Source of the DNA: Diphasiastrum complanatum | Taxonomy: Eukaryota > Streptophyta > Lycopodiopsida > Lycopodiales > Lycopodiaceae | Reading direction: 5' to 3' | Length of the DNA: 64,000 nucleotides | Assembly: GCA_029204225.1 (NCBI GenBank) | Contig: CM055111.1 | Location: 19,506,642-19,570,641, forward strand | Shown: in pieces, positions 1 through 11,700 of the stretch | How the letters are laid out: each line of letters starts with the position of its first letter | Numbering within the stretch: position 1 is the stretch's first letter | Made by a program: the position numbers and the translations under genes | The notes under the pieces: generated by a model | Seen by the model: the letters and a program-made list of their open reading frames with translations, nothing else | Told to the model about the DNA's origin: nothing | Database searches by the model: none

Positions 1-1010
1 TTCTCTATATTATAAGTTTGTAGATAATTTTGTAATTATTCTTCTCATCTATGTAGATGATATCATTCTTTGTGGAAATAATGAGAAGCTAGTTGAAGAA
101 ACTAAGCATGCACTTGGTAGTGAGTTTAAGATGCAGGACTTAGGAGTTCTTCACTATATTCTAGGCCTTGAAATAGATTCTTGGAAAGGTCATGCATTTA
201 TAAGCCAAAGTAGATATGCACTTTCCATGCTCAAGAAATTTCATATGGAAAATTGTAAAGGCATAGATACACCTATGGAGCACATTGTAAAAGTTCCTAT
301 GAAAGATGATGAAAAATCCTTTGTGGACATCACTCTTTACAGGAGTCTTATTGGCTCACTTATATGGTTAACAATGACTAGGCCTGATCTAAGATTTTGT
401 GTTCATAAGCTAAGTCAACACATGCAGGATCCAAAGTTATATCATTGGAAGCTGGCTAAAAGAGTCTTGAGGTATATATCTACTACCTTGGACTATGGAT
501 TATTCTACAAAGGTAGAAGATCTGACTTTGATTGCTTTTTCAGATTCAGATTTTGCAAGAGACAGGTTAAATAGAAAATCCACAAGTGCTTACACTATTT
601 TTCTTGGAGGGGACTTGGTTTCTTGGCTATCAAAGAAACAGACAACTATCTCCTTATCATCTTGTGAAGCTGAATACAAATCTCTTACAACCACAAGAAA
701 GGAGGTTTTATGGATCAAAAGGCTACTTTTGGAGCTAAAGTGTTATGCAGATCAAGATCTTCCAATTATCAAGAATGATAACAGTTTTGCTAAGGCTCTT
801 GCAAATAATCCAGTGTTCCATGCGAGGAGAAAACATACCGAAGTGGCTCATCATTTTGTACGAGAAAAATTCTTTGGGAGAGAGATATCATTGGAACATG
901 TTGCATCTTTAAATTATGTTGTAGATCTTCTTACCAAGTCTCTACTCAAGAATGCCTTTATCAAGATGAGGTGTAATCTTGGCCTAATTTCGAAGTCTAT
1001 GTTGATATGA
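1..1010 (+). pseudogene. Copia-3 pol, 3' part: reverse transcriptase and RNase H (cut by window edge)
   Basis: This is the C-terminal part of a Ty1/copia polyprotein. The window opens inside the reverse transcriptase. The catalytic YVDD box is read at bases 50-61, followed by the copia landmarks MQDLG..HYILGLEI, SQSRYALSMLKKF, GIDTPMEH and TRPDL.FCVHKLSQ. The RNase H part has SDSDFA, LSSCEAEY and HARRKHTEVAHHFVRE, then the usual DLLTK tail. The frame changes near 495-574, between 'YGLFYKG' and the RNase H, so the copy is broken. The stop at 1008-1010 is followed by a short purine tract (1022-1027) and an LTR. The protein resembles copia-1 below but is clearly diverged. Family call is sure; the exact frameshift base is not. 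Confidence 0.9.
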
Positions 1011-1027
1011 ACATAAATTTTAAGGAG

Positions 1028-1440
1028 TGTGAAGATTATTAAAATATTATCTTCCTATCTCGAGTTTGGGGCCATGTCCATGGTTATTTCCATTATAATT
1101 CATGATGTACATAAAAGGTATGTGAATTGAGCACATAACCTTCTAGAATAGGTCGAGTTTGGGTTAGGTAGATTCAATTTTGATGACTTGCAACTGTTTA
1201 GATAGCATGCAATATCTTTCTGTATGCATGCAAGCCACATGCAATCAGTGCATGCAACATGCAAAGTAGTTTCTGTGATCTACACATGTCTAGGCAGTTT
1301 TATGAGTTTACATGCAGTACATGCAATATCCATGCATGCAGTTATACATGTGGATCTCTGGTAGGTGAATTAGTTCAGTTAAGTGGACTTTCCATGCAAC
1401 TCCACTATAGGAATTCGAGTCTCTCTACTATATTCTGTTT
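1028..1440 (+). repeat. Copia-3 3' LTR (right end uncertain)
   Basis: The LTR starts TGTGAAGATTATT at 1028, directly after the purine tract AAGGAG. The start resembles that of the copia-1 LTR (TGTGAAGAATTG). It runs through an AT-rich stretch and a CATGCA-rich block. I cannot fix the right end, because no second copy of this LTR is in the window and it abuts gypsy sequence that is recognisable from about 1480. Confidence 0.6.
1205..1398. promoter_or_regulatory. Cluster of ten CATGCA (RY-type) motifs in the copia-3 LTR
   Basis: I count ten CATGCA hexamers in about 195 bases, two of them overlapping as CATGCATGCA. CATGCA is the core of the RY element bound by plant B3-domain regulators of the ABI3/FUS3 type. 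A regulatory role here is inference; the clustering itself is directly visible. Confidence 0.5.
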
Positions 1441-3289
1441 ATAATCGTATAAGGTCCTACTTTTGAAAAGAAAACAATTTTTTGTTGTTTATTAAAATGT
1501 TCAAGATAAATCTGGTCCTGTAAAAAGTTAATAATGTCCATATAAATTGATGTTTCCATTTGGATAAGCATTATTTACTCATCCATAAATTCATCCGAAA
1601 TGGGTTCAAACTGATTTTTCATTTGGAGACAGGATATATAATCAGCATTTTGATGATCCTTGCCTCTTCTTAATTCTACTTCATAATTAAACTCATCTAA
1701 TAACAATACCCATCTAGCTACCCTACCCGAAAGATCAGGTTTATTCACTAAATGTTTCAATGTGTAATGATCTACATGAAAAACACAAAGGTATCATAAT
1801 GTCTAAATTTCTTTACTGAATAAATCATTCCCAGTGCTTCACGTTGTGTAGCAGAATAGTTCTTTTCTGATGCAGTGAGTTGTCTACCCTTATAATAAAT
1901 TGGGTAATCTATATTTTGGTCATCTTTCTAACTAAGCACTACACCTATTGCAAATGATGATGTATCTACATACACATGGAACTTTTTAACCCAATTTGGA
2001 GGTCTAACTCTAGTGGCTTCCGCTAATGAATGTTTCAATTTATCAAAAGCTTGCTGATGGTCCTATGACCAATGGTACTCAACAGACCTTTTTAATAAAC
2101 TTGTTAAAGGAGTTACTACTATGGCACAATCCTTAATTATCCTACGATAATATCCTACGTGTCCTACAAAACCTCTAAGCTCTCGTAGATTAGTTGGTTC
2201 TAACAATTCTAAAATCATTTTTACTTTTTTGATGTCAGCTTATATACCGTCCTTCGAAGTTTTATGTCCTAACAAGATGCCTTCCTTCATCCCGAAATAA
2301 CACTTGGCTGGATGCAATTTAAGAGATGTCTCTTGACATCTTCTCAATGTCTTTTCTAATGTGTCTAAGTGTTCTTTAGTTGATGAATAGACACAGAAGT
2401 CGTCCATGAAAATTTCTAAATACTTCCTTAAATAATTTTGAAAAATATTCGTCATCATACGTTGGAATGTGGCAAGTGCATTACAAAGACCAAAGGGCAT
2501 TTCCGTATACGCATACGTCCCCCAATCAGTGGTCTTGGATCTATCTTCCTCTTTGATAAAAACTTGATTATAGTTTGAGAATTTGTCTAAAAAGCTCTAA
2601 CGTTCATGACCAACTACCTGGTCAAGAATAGTATCTGTATAAGGCAGAGGATGATAATCCTTTGTTGTAGTAGCATTTAGTTTTCTAAAATCTTGGCAAA
2701 CTCTAATCTTGCCCGTCTTCTTCTTAGGTACTATAACTATTGGTGACACCCACTCACTGCTTAGAACAAGATATATAATACCCGCTCGAAGATATCTATC
2801 TAATTTGTCTTTAACTAACAAGGAATACTTGGGATTTAATCTATATTAGAGTTGCCTAACAGGTACTCCCTGAATAAGATCTATCCTATGAACTCCCATT
2901 TAACTAGTATTCCTGTTAAATCGTCCATCGACCAAGCAAATATGTTTTGATATTTCTGAAGAAGTAATATATACTCTTCACGTTCCTGGTCCGATTGGTG
3001 TCTATAAAAATTCAAAATTTTATCTTTATTAATTTCTATTTCTACATAATCTTTTTTATCTACCATCTCTTCGGTCAATCTTGCTCTAGTTTCACCCAGA
3101 ACTTCCCTTGACTTGGATGTTGTTGGTATTTCCTCATCCTCATCAATCTCATAACATTCTATGAAATTGATCCAAGATTCAGCAGGTCTGGCTAACTCCT
3201 CTCCCCATCTCCAAATGTGACCCCCTATTGGACTGGCTGTGAGAATGCCTGAAAAAAATATTTGTTTGGTAGACCAATTTATAATAGCA

Positions 3290-3810
3290 TCTGCTTGATA
3301 TAGCCACGGTCTTCCAAATAATATTCAATACGATGGTGTATCTACTAGGTTTATAACAAAGAAATTCATAACAAACATCTATGTCTCTATAACTACACTA
3401 ATACCTTTTAGCTCACGTACTGGTATGCATTTGGATGTGTTTGCTAAATGGATTTCATGGTAAATAATAGTCTCTATATCTTTTTCTAGTCCTAATTCCT
3501 TAGCCATTGTTTCTGTTATTAAGTTGATGCTGGATCCTGAGTCTATTAGTATTCTATCTACAATATGGTCTCCTATAATAGCACTAATCTCTAGAACTCT
3601 ACAATCTCCTCTATCTACATATTCTACTTTATTAATATATGCAGGTATACTTAATGTGACAAACCTCTCTCCTTCCTCAGTCCTTATGGACTGAATCCCT
3701 TCATCCTCCGAGGTATAGCTCGAGGATGATGTAGGTGTCTCACCTTCGTACTTATCTTTTTCCCAGGATATCATAATTTTTTTGTGACATTTCCTCGTCG
3801 GTGTCTCCAT
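3290..3810 (-). pseudogene. Gypsy retropepsin domain 2 and following GRPWL-type segment
   Basis: An aspartic protease domain with the active-site motif ILIDSGSSINLI and downstream ETMAKELGL. An acidic, Ser/Thr-rich linker precedes it. After a stop near 3379 the reading continues leftwards to GRPWLYQADAIINW at about 3280-3320, the segment that usually closes this region of gypsy polyproteins. The DSG triad is intact here, unlike domain 1. Confidence 0.8.
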
Positions 3811-3849
3811 CTGATCTCTGAAGGTAATCTCCTTCTTCTTCCAGTGGGT

Positions 3850-4190
3850 TATGACATCAGCATGGTAGAGCCATGGTCATCCTAATAATACTTATACGAA
3901 GATTCTCTTGCAGTTTTTAATATAATAAAATCCATTAGGAACTTATGGTCTCCAATGTAGACTATAACTATTGACAATTCTCCTATCGGTGCTCGTCTAG
4001 TTGCATCAGCTAACCTTAAATGTTTTAATGTGGGTGTTATTCTATGGTGAATGCCTAACTCGTATGTTGTTTCTTTAGTCATTATGTTTAAGCTAAATCC
4101 GGAATCTATGGGCACACTATCTAAAATGCAGCCATTGATCACAACTTGAATCTCGGGTTGACCCTTATGACCGTAGTTAACTAATCCTAC
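3850..4190 (-). pseudogene. Gypsy retropepsin domain 1 (tandem partner of domain 2)
   Basis: A second protease-like domain lies just upstream in the same orientation. It has VPIDSGFSLNIMTKETTYELG, parallel to IDSGSSINLITETMAKELG of domain 2. It is also followed by a PWLYHADVIT segment parallel to PWLYQADAIINW. The active-site triad DSG is present but followed by F instead of S or A. The parallel order of domain plus PWLY segment in both copies points to a duplicated protease module, not two unrelated fragments. Confidence 0.75.
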
Positions 4191-4544
4191 GTTGACTAAT
4201 GGTAATTCGCTTCTCTTTTCTTTTTCCTTTGCAAAAATTGCTTAATTTCTTTCTTATAATACTGATTATTGTCTAATAACTGTTTAAAAGTTATATTGGG
4301 CATTCTGGAGACAAGGTCTTCTACTATATCATATGAACGGGTTCTAAGTGGCGACAGATCTCTAGGTATCTCGCTACTTATAATTGGATTTGAAGATGTT
4401 ACTTTTTTAACTTTTCTGGTTTCTGTGAACACTGTTTTAGTAATTTTGAGAATCTTTCTTGATTTTGGAACAAATTCAACATCTTCTTTCTTGTTTGGTT
4501 TGATTGTCTTTTTTTCTCTTTATTTTATTCAATTCAAATACGAA

Positions 4545-7300
4545 ACAATGATCACATTACAATGTCATCGTCATTGTTCTCTGCCATTTTAAGGTTTTCT
4601 TTTGCTTTTAAGCACACACTTTTTGGTATTTTGATAGCTACATTTCTACATCCTAAGACTTCTTTCGTTGTCCAACTCCAAACAATTGTGTTCAAATTCT
4701 CTCATCGCTCAGGATCTCTTTTGTTGCAGCGCCAGTACTTATTCCAACAATCAATACATACCTTAGCATCGGATGCACCTTTTCTTTGTGAGATAGGAGC
4801 CCAATATTGTACCTTCACTTTCATGTAGTTTGTGGATGTCCTATTTGTATCAATATCACTCATGGTAGTTCACAGCCATATTGGATATATTGTGTCACTT
4901 GGCCTCACAAGAATAAAGTCATTCTTCTTTACGTCAATCTCAGGGTTGAATGCTTCCCTTGGTTTATTGAGAGCTGGACCACAATAATGCCCATCACGCG
5001 CTTTCAATCCCATCATATCTCAATCATCATCGTGAACATGATTTTCTTTTTCCATGAAAATTGAACTTCTAGGCCAAAACTCCTTACAAACAATAGGCTC
5101 TTGCATGGTCGGTGTTTTTATAAAATTAATCATGTTCTCCCAATACTCAATGACTGGTTGAATCCACTTTGTATATGATTCTTGACCTCGTGCACCCCTG
5201 TTTTTCAAAAAGAGACATAACTTTTTAGACCTTCTAAGATTTGCTTATTATTTTTGATGTATTCAAAGACCGGAACAATTTTTGGTTGTCCTTGAGAAAG
5301 CTTTGGCTTATTTTGAGAATCACGCTCCCAAAGCTCAATACCTTCTTGTGGTAGCCATTCAATTGCCTTAGGGTGCATTTTGTATTGCATCAATGGTACA
5401 CCATCTTGCATGTAAAAATGAAATTGCAATGGTTTGGGGTGTCCAACCAATCTTTTGTTCTTATCACACAAACCACCGTCTACATAATCTTTAAAGTTTG
5501 GAACCTCTTTAACTAGGAATGGAGCGGGATTTGCACTTGTACACTCATCGAAGCATCGCATTAGATGAGGAAATGTGAATACACATTTTCTTCTAAGATT
5601 TTATGAGAAGCGACTAAACAATGCATCAATATCCTCATGTGTATGCCCCACCATGAGAAACCCTAATTGAACCATCTCAAAGACTCCTCTAGCGACAAGC
5701 AAGGAAAGATATGCAAACATATATCTATTCTTATTTTTAGATCCACAATTGTCTAATTGTATAAGCAACATAGAAGGCAAGCATTTGAAACTTGCAGATC
5801 CCGTTGAATTATCTTGTGCACATTGAACATATTCACTTTGCAACTGAGTAGGCATTGTTGAGCCCATGACTTGGTTGCATCCAACATTCTCACCTGGCAG
5901 ATGACCAAACGTTGTTGAAGCCACATTTTTGCTATGCTCAATGGCTTCACATTGCACTTGTGTATACTTATTATCTTTGTTTTTTACCTCCATATGGTAA
6001 TCCAATGCCACTCTTGAAGTTAAAGTTGTAAACTGATTTCTTGATGACGATGTTTTCTCTGCAAGCAACAAGTCTCCATAAACATGCTTTTCCTTTCTCT
6101 CCAAATTTCGTAACACATTGCTAGAGAGCCCATTGTAAAATTGGGATCCCCTGGCCAAAGACCCATTGAAAAGTGTCCATATCCATTTTGACCATGTCCA
6201 TGTGTTATCATTTTTGTCAATGATATCAGTAATTGCATCGCATGGCCCAATGATTTTGGTATAGGCTGCAATCATGGTATGGATGTCTTTTGTTGATCCA
6301 TCTTATCATGAATAATCCACAAATACTTATTTGGATGTAGTTCCGAGTACAATCTCTAACCATAATAAACATTCCTACAACTCATTTGTTGAAGCATGTG
6401 CATTCTTCTTTTCATGAGATATTTTGCACGCTCCACTCAATTTCTAGTACATTCTAGCTGCAATTTAATTGATGTGCAAATATCACACTTTGAAAATGTG
6501 CTTGTCTTTGAAAGACTAACAGTTTTGAATGTTGTATGCCATAGTCTATGAAATGTAGACTTTGACATTCTCTTATATCCCAATTCATTCAAAGTAATAT
6601 TAACCTCATGCAAAATATTGATTTGCTTATACATTGTCGGGAGAACAAGTTGTGGTTCTCGTGCTCCATCAAAAAATGATGTGCGGCTTTTATGTGGCAT
6701 CCTTACTGCATTGTTGTCAATAAAATCTTGTATGATTGCCTTTCCCATATCGACGTGATCCCATGCTTTTCTGATGATGCCTTTATTTTCATGCATTGCT
6801 TTTGTTGTCCCTTCCATGTATTGTTGCTTGTATCTATAAAAAGTAGTATTTGGAATGCCATGTATAGTGTACCAAGCAATGCAACAAATTTCTTTTCCAT
6901 CAAAAGTTAACTTCAGCTGCTTTCCTTTTTTTTCATCATGCCAAGCCATAGTCAAGTTATCATAGGCACGTGTCACGCGTTGACTATGACTTTGTCCCCA
7001 ATGTTCTACTCTGAGTTGCATAGTCTTCTCTCGATCTGCCATTTGACAACATTTTTTCTCACAAAAATCAATGGTAGCCACATGTTTGGAACAGCCTCTT
7101 GTGCACATTTATTGGAGTGGCGAACATGAAATTTGTATTGAGGCTTCCTTATTATCATTTTATACTTCCTTTTACTAGCCACACGTTGATTTAGGATATC
7201 CTCCATATGGTGTCCACCATCATCACCATTGTTGTTTTCCTCTTGAGCTTCACATTGAATGCAATCATTGTCATCAACATGAGCATTTTCTTTCAATGAT
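4545..7300 (-). pseudogene. DUF7869-like gene, broken (possibly transposon-derived)
   Basis: Reading leftwards, one gene-sized coding region is scattered over several frames: 7296-7006, 7108-6437, 6275-5601, 5561-5205 and 5208-5020, with a tail recognisable to about 4545. Segments in order: a Cys-rich start (SKHVATIDFCEKKCCQMA), FSKCDIC, IHDKMDQQKTSIP (about 6318-6280), QLDNCGSKNKNRYMFAYL (about 5770-5725) and VGHTHEDIDALFSRFS (about 5655-5602). This series of D-rich motifs is what I know from DUF7869-domain proteins of mosses, ferns, algae and corals, whose function is not established. There is an in-frame TAA right after FSRFS and frame changes near 7105, 6430 and 5205. The spaced acidic motifs could form an RNase H-like active site, which is inference. 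Confidence is high for the family and high that the gene is broken. Confidence 0.75.
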
Positions 7301-7768
7301 TTTCAATGGAGTGCCATCTTCAAAAGTGAGTTGTTTTGTTGGACAACTAATCAAATTCACATTTGCAAGATTTGAGTTGCCAATGCTAGATGAAAAATTC
7401 GTATGCCCAATAATAAATTCTATAACCACCCCTAAGTTCCCATCCCCAAGCTCCTTGAAGATGATAGGCTCATAGGGATAAACTAACAAAACCAAACGCA
7501 TACCCAATTTATCATGTTGTGCTGATCATATTATAGCTCTCTTCCCGATTAAATCTTCTCTTATGCTACCATGGTCTACTTGTGGCATATTCTCATGCAA
7601 ATTTTGAACACCTTGATAAGGTTCTTCAACAAGCCTCTTCACCATTGTTTTTTTCCATATAACAATCATTGTTTTTTGAAGTCTGTTTTTTTGTTGATGG
7701 TTGATTGTCTGAATGCTTGGCCTCCTAGATCTGGTAGCTTCTCGGCTATGACAGAATATGACAGGGTG
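7301..7768 (-). other. Leader-like stretch between the DUF7869-like gene and the PBS
   Basis: On the minus strand this joins the PBS at 7769-7780 to the DUF7869-like gene. A 77-codon frame (7507-7274) reads with no frame break but I recognise nothing in it. It contains no gag-like motif, no CCHC knuckle and no protease. It may be the 5' part of the same gene or an untranslated leader. Confidence 0.35.
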
Positions 7769-8041
7769 GCTCTGATACCACTGTTGGGAGTCGAGCGGTG
7801 CTCCGATACGAATGATGAGAATCATGAGAAGAAAATTCACGAAACATTTGTGACTCTCTTTCGAGATTCGGATGGAGTTCATACGCGTTTGCTGGGCACT
7901 ACTAGCGGAAACACTCCTACAATCCTCTAGAGAGTAGTCAGTTACTACTGATCTATGTTCATAAAATTAATAGAGCATTCGACTTTATTTTTCAACCAAG
8001 ATGCGAAATTCAAAGGGAACAAGAAATCTCCGACATACAAA
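7769..8041 (-). repeat. tRNA-Met primer binding site and partial 5' LTR
   Basis: GCTCTGATACCA at 7769-7780 is the reverse complement of the plant initiator tRNA-Met primer binding site. One base further the sequence begins TGTTGGGAG; on the minus strand this gives an LTR ending CTCCCAACA, the usual copia LTR end next to a PBS. The LTR (7782-8041) is cut where copia-1 begins at 8042. No second copy of this LTR was found, so the element is unassigned. Its internal side points at the DUF7869-like gene. Confidence 0.65.
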
Positions 8042-8778
8042 TGTTGAATTTCACACGTGTGGACTGTCCACTAAATGTACTTGTGATCTCCTAAGGTGTG
8101 TAGATGCACCAAGATCAAGACTAGATTGAGATTCAAGATCAATCTTGAATCCTATGGCAAAAACACACTACTACATGCATTCAATCACTTCCAACTCTCA
8201 CTCACACGTGTGGGAAGTATTCAACACATAATCTAAGTGAAAACAAGCTGCTCCCCTCGGGTAGAGAGAGAAAATGCATCATGAGCTCTCCGGTAGAGAG
8301 AGAAAGCTAGAAATCCAATAACTCACAAAATCCATGAAATCACCAAATCAATTAGCTTCAAAATGAGGAGTACAATGATACTAGTAGGTCCACGAGCTGC
8401 CACTATGCTTAACTATGATTGGACCATATTTTGTCACCTCTTGATCCTATTGGATCATTGATCCCTGCACCTCTTAATTCTACTGGACTATATTCAAGCA
8501 CACCTCAATTCCCTATTGGACCTCACAAGGTTCCACCTCTAAATCCTATTGGACCTCTTGGAATTCATCAAACAAAAACTTTACACTTGTCTACACTCTA
8601 ATTGGCAAGTGTTTAGCCTCTTACTCTATTTTGGCTCAATAGTGGCATTACAAGTGGAAATGCATAATTTGCCATCTATGCCAAATTTATTCCTATCAAC
8701 ATCCTACACCTAGATGCTTGATGTAAAAAACATAAGACCCCTATATCTAACATAGATAATCTTTTTCAATTCTTCACA
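8042..8778 (-). repeat. Copia-1 LTR no. 1 (737 bases; 3' LTR of copy B)
   Basis: Runs from TGTTGAATTTC to CTTCACA on the plus strand, and is followed by the pyrimidine run CTCCTCCT, the polypurine tract of a minus-strand element. By eye about a dozen differences separate it from LTR no. 2, so both are fairly young. It contains CACACGTGTG at 8051-8060 and 8213-8222. Confidence 0.93.
8415..8606 (-). promoter_or_regulatory. Repeated CCAAT boxes in the copia-1 LTR
   Basis: ATTGG (CCAAT in the element's own direction) occurs at 8418, 8449, 8515, 8548 and 8601, mostly inside the short repeat CCTATTGGA(C/T). The block is kept in the other three copia-1 LTRs (about 12576-12765, 51900-52095, 62440-62635). 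It lies in the U3-side half of the LTR, where promoter elements are expected. Binding by NF-Y is inference. Confidence 0.45.
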
Positions 8779-11700
8779 CTCCTCCTAAAAAATTATCTAT
8801 GAAGATTTGAGCATTGATCTTGATATAACTCCAAGATTAGATCTATGCTTGATGAAAGCACTTTTGCTCAAAGGCTTGGTGAGTAGATCGGCAATACAAG
8901 AGGACGAGTTGACATGCTCCAAATAGATTTCTCCTCCAATAAGCTTTTCTCTCACAAAATGGTGTGCCACTTCTATGTGCTTGCTTCTTGCATGAAATAT
9001 GGGATTATTGGCAAGAGCTTGGGCCGAGATATTATCACACTTGATCATTGGTAGATCATCTTCCTTGATGCACTTTAGTTCCATTAATGACCTCTTGATC
9101 CAAAGCACTTCTTTGGTAGTTGTAGTGAGTGCTTTTTACTCGGCCTCACATGAAGAGAGAGATATAGTATCTTGCTTTTTGGAAATCCAAGATATTAGAT
9201 TGCCTCCAAGAAAGATAGTGTATGCACTAATAGACTTTCGATCCATCTTGTCACTTGCAAAGTCTGAATCCGAGTAGCCAATAATGGATAGATCTTCACT
9301 TTTATAGAGTAGACCATAATCACAAGATGAAGATACATATCTTAGAATCCTCTTGGCCATCTTCCAATGATGGATCTTAGGATCTTGCATAAATTGACTC
9401 AATTTGTGCACACAAAAACTAAGATCGGGCCTAGTAATGGTAAGCCAAATCAAGGAGCCTACAAGACTCCTAAAAAGCGTGATGTCCTCAAAGGATCTTT
9501 CATCACCTTTATTAGGATCTTTTACAATTTGCTCCATTGGAATATCTATGCTCTTAGAATTTTCCATATGGAATTTTTTCAACATAGAGTGAGCATATCT
9601 AGATTGGCATATAAAGACATGATTTTCATAAAAATCAATGTCTAGGCCTAGGATGTAATGTATCTCTGAGCCTAGATCTTGCATTCTAAACTCACATCCA
9701 AGTGCTATCTTGGTTTCATCAACTAGCTTGATACAACTTCCACAAAGAATAATGTCATCAACATAAATTAGAAGAATGACAATATTGCTATCAACAAACT
9801 TTAGATACATGGAAGGATCATAGTCACTAAGAGTAAATCCTAGTGAGATAAGAAAAGAGTTAAGTCTTGAATACCATGATCTTGGTGCTTGCTTGAGTCC
9901 ATAAAGACTTTTGAAGAGCAAGCACACTTTGGACTCATCCTTGATGAATCCTTGAGGTTGTTCCATATAGATCTCCTCCTCAAGATAACCATTTAGAAAA
10001 GCATTGGATACATCTAAATGGAACACCTTCCACTTGAAAAAACAAGGAAGAGAAATAAGAATTCTTATTGTCACCATCTTTGCAGCAGGTGCAAAGGTCT
10101 CCTCATAATCAAGACCATGGATTTGAGCAAATCCTTTAGCACATAGTATTGCTTTATGCTTGTTGATGGTGCCATCATGATTGAACTTGATCCGAAATAC
10201 CCACTTGCAACCAATCACATGCTTGTTGGATGGAGTATCCACAAGCTCCCAAGTATTGTTGGTGATCAATGCATCATACTCTTGCTTCATGGCATCATAC
10301 CACTCCTTGGTATTGAGTGCCTCTTGTACATTCTTTGGCTCTTCATGAGAGACATGAAAAACATAATCAGTGGAATCAAGATCCACTTGTTTGCCTTTGT
10401 CAACATATGAGAGCCTCTTAGGCTCGGATCTATCTCTCATGGATCTTCTTGGTGAAAAAATCCGAGGAGAGTCTTCTTCAAATCTCGACCCCATCACATC
10501 ATGATTGTCTTCAAAATCAATAATTGATGATGCATCCATAGATTTCTTGATCTCGGCCTCTTCAAATGATGAGTGTTGATCTTCATGAAAGACAACATCT
10601 CTACTTTCAATAACTTGAGAAGTAGAGAGTATAAAGACTCTATAGGCCTTCTTTCTTGGTGGATGAGTATCCAACCATGATCCCTTTGCATGCAATAGGA
10701 TCTTCCTTCTTCCTTGTTTCCAAGGGAATATGGACAAAGCATAAGCATCCAAAAACTCTAAGGTGATCAACCTTAGGCTTCTTCAAAAATAAGATTTCAT
10801 ATGGTGACTTTCCTCCAAGAGCTACATGTGGGAGCCTATTGCAAAGATAATTTGCACAATTAATGGCTTCTCCCCAAAAATCTTTGGGCAAAGATGCCTC
10901 GATTCTCATAGATTTTGCACATTCACATAGAGATCTATTCTTTCTCTCGGCCACTCCATTTTGAGATGGAGAGTAGGCACAAGAAAACTCTCTTTTAATG
11001 CCTTCAAGCTCACAAAAATCTTGAAATTTATTGGAGATATATTCACCACCTCCATCACTTCTAAGAGCTTTAATCTTGAACGAGAATTGCTTCTCTACAT
11101 AACCTTTGAAAATAAGGAAATGATCAAACACCATAAATTTTGAAGCAAGAAGATATATCCAAGTGAATCTTGTGTAATAATCAATGAAAGTAACAAAACA
11201 AGTGGCTCCTCCCTTGCTTGTAGTTGATGAGAAATGCACATCCGAGTGGATTAACTCCAAAGGATGCTTGCTTTTGATAGAAGATCTTGTAAATGGCTTT
11301 TTGTGAGATTTAGCGATAGCACAAGCCTCACAAGGCTTGATCTTCTTGGAGAATGACTTTGGCAAGCCAATAGCTTTGGATTCTTTGATCATAGAGAGCA
11401 CGGATTTGTAGTTGGGATGTCCCAACCTCCTATGCCATAATTCATCCATAGAGAGCTTGTTCACAAGAGCAACATTACAAGCATTCACATACTCATTTGG
11501 ATCTAGTTTATAGATGCCACCAAGTCTAGATCCTAATGCAAGTATCTCATCATTCTTCTTGATAGTGCAAGTATCAACATTGAATTTTACATCAAGGCCA
11601 TTATCAAGCAATTGGCCAACACTAATAACATTCTTGGTAAGCTTAGGTACATAAAGAACTCTAGAGAGAGAAGGAACTTTAGAGGATGCAAGCTTCAAGG

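Larger units (their letters stand above)
1480..4432 (-). mobile_element. Ty3/gypsy remnant: gag tail, two proteases, reverse transcriptase, RNase H
   Basis: Read leftwards, this is a decayed gypsy pol. At 4432-4196 is a gag-tail-like segment (IVEDLVSRMPNITFKQLL). Two retropepsin domains and GRPWL-type motifs follow (separate entries). Then come a linker (3078-2881), the reverse transcriptase with VIVPKKKTGKIRVCQDFRKLN (2821-2597) and MPFGLCNA...FMDDFCVYS (2500-2240), and an RNase H with DEFNYEVELRRGKDHQNAD (1760-1575). Weak similarity continues to about 1480. The frame is broken between each block. The integrase and both LTRs are missing. The left end abuts the copia-3 LTR and the right end abuts the DUF7869-like gene. 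Confidence 0.85.

Noticed and set aside
4269-5064. Plus-strand ORFs of about 85-107 codons
   Set aside because: Antisense to the gypsy gag tail and the DUF7869-like C-terminal part; no recognisable domain.
9367-9645. Plus-strand ORFs over the copia-1 reverse transcriptase (also at 13525-13803, 8999-9277, 13157-13435 and 63024-63302)
   Set aside because: They are antisense shadows of the minus-strand polyprotein, similar between copies only because the sense strand is.
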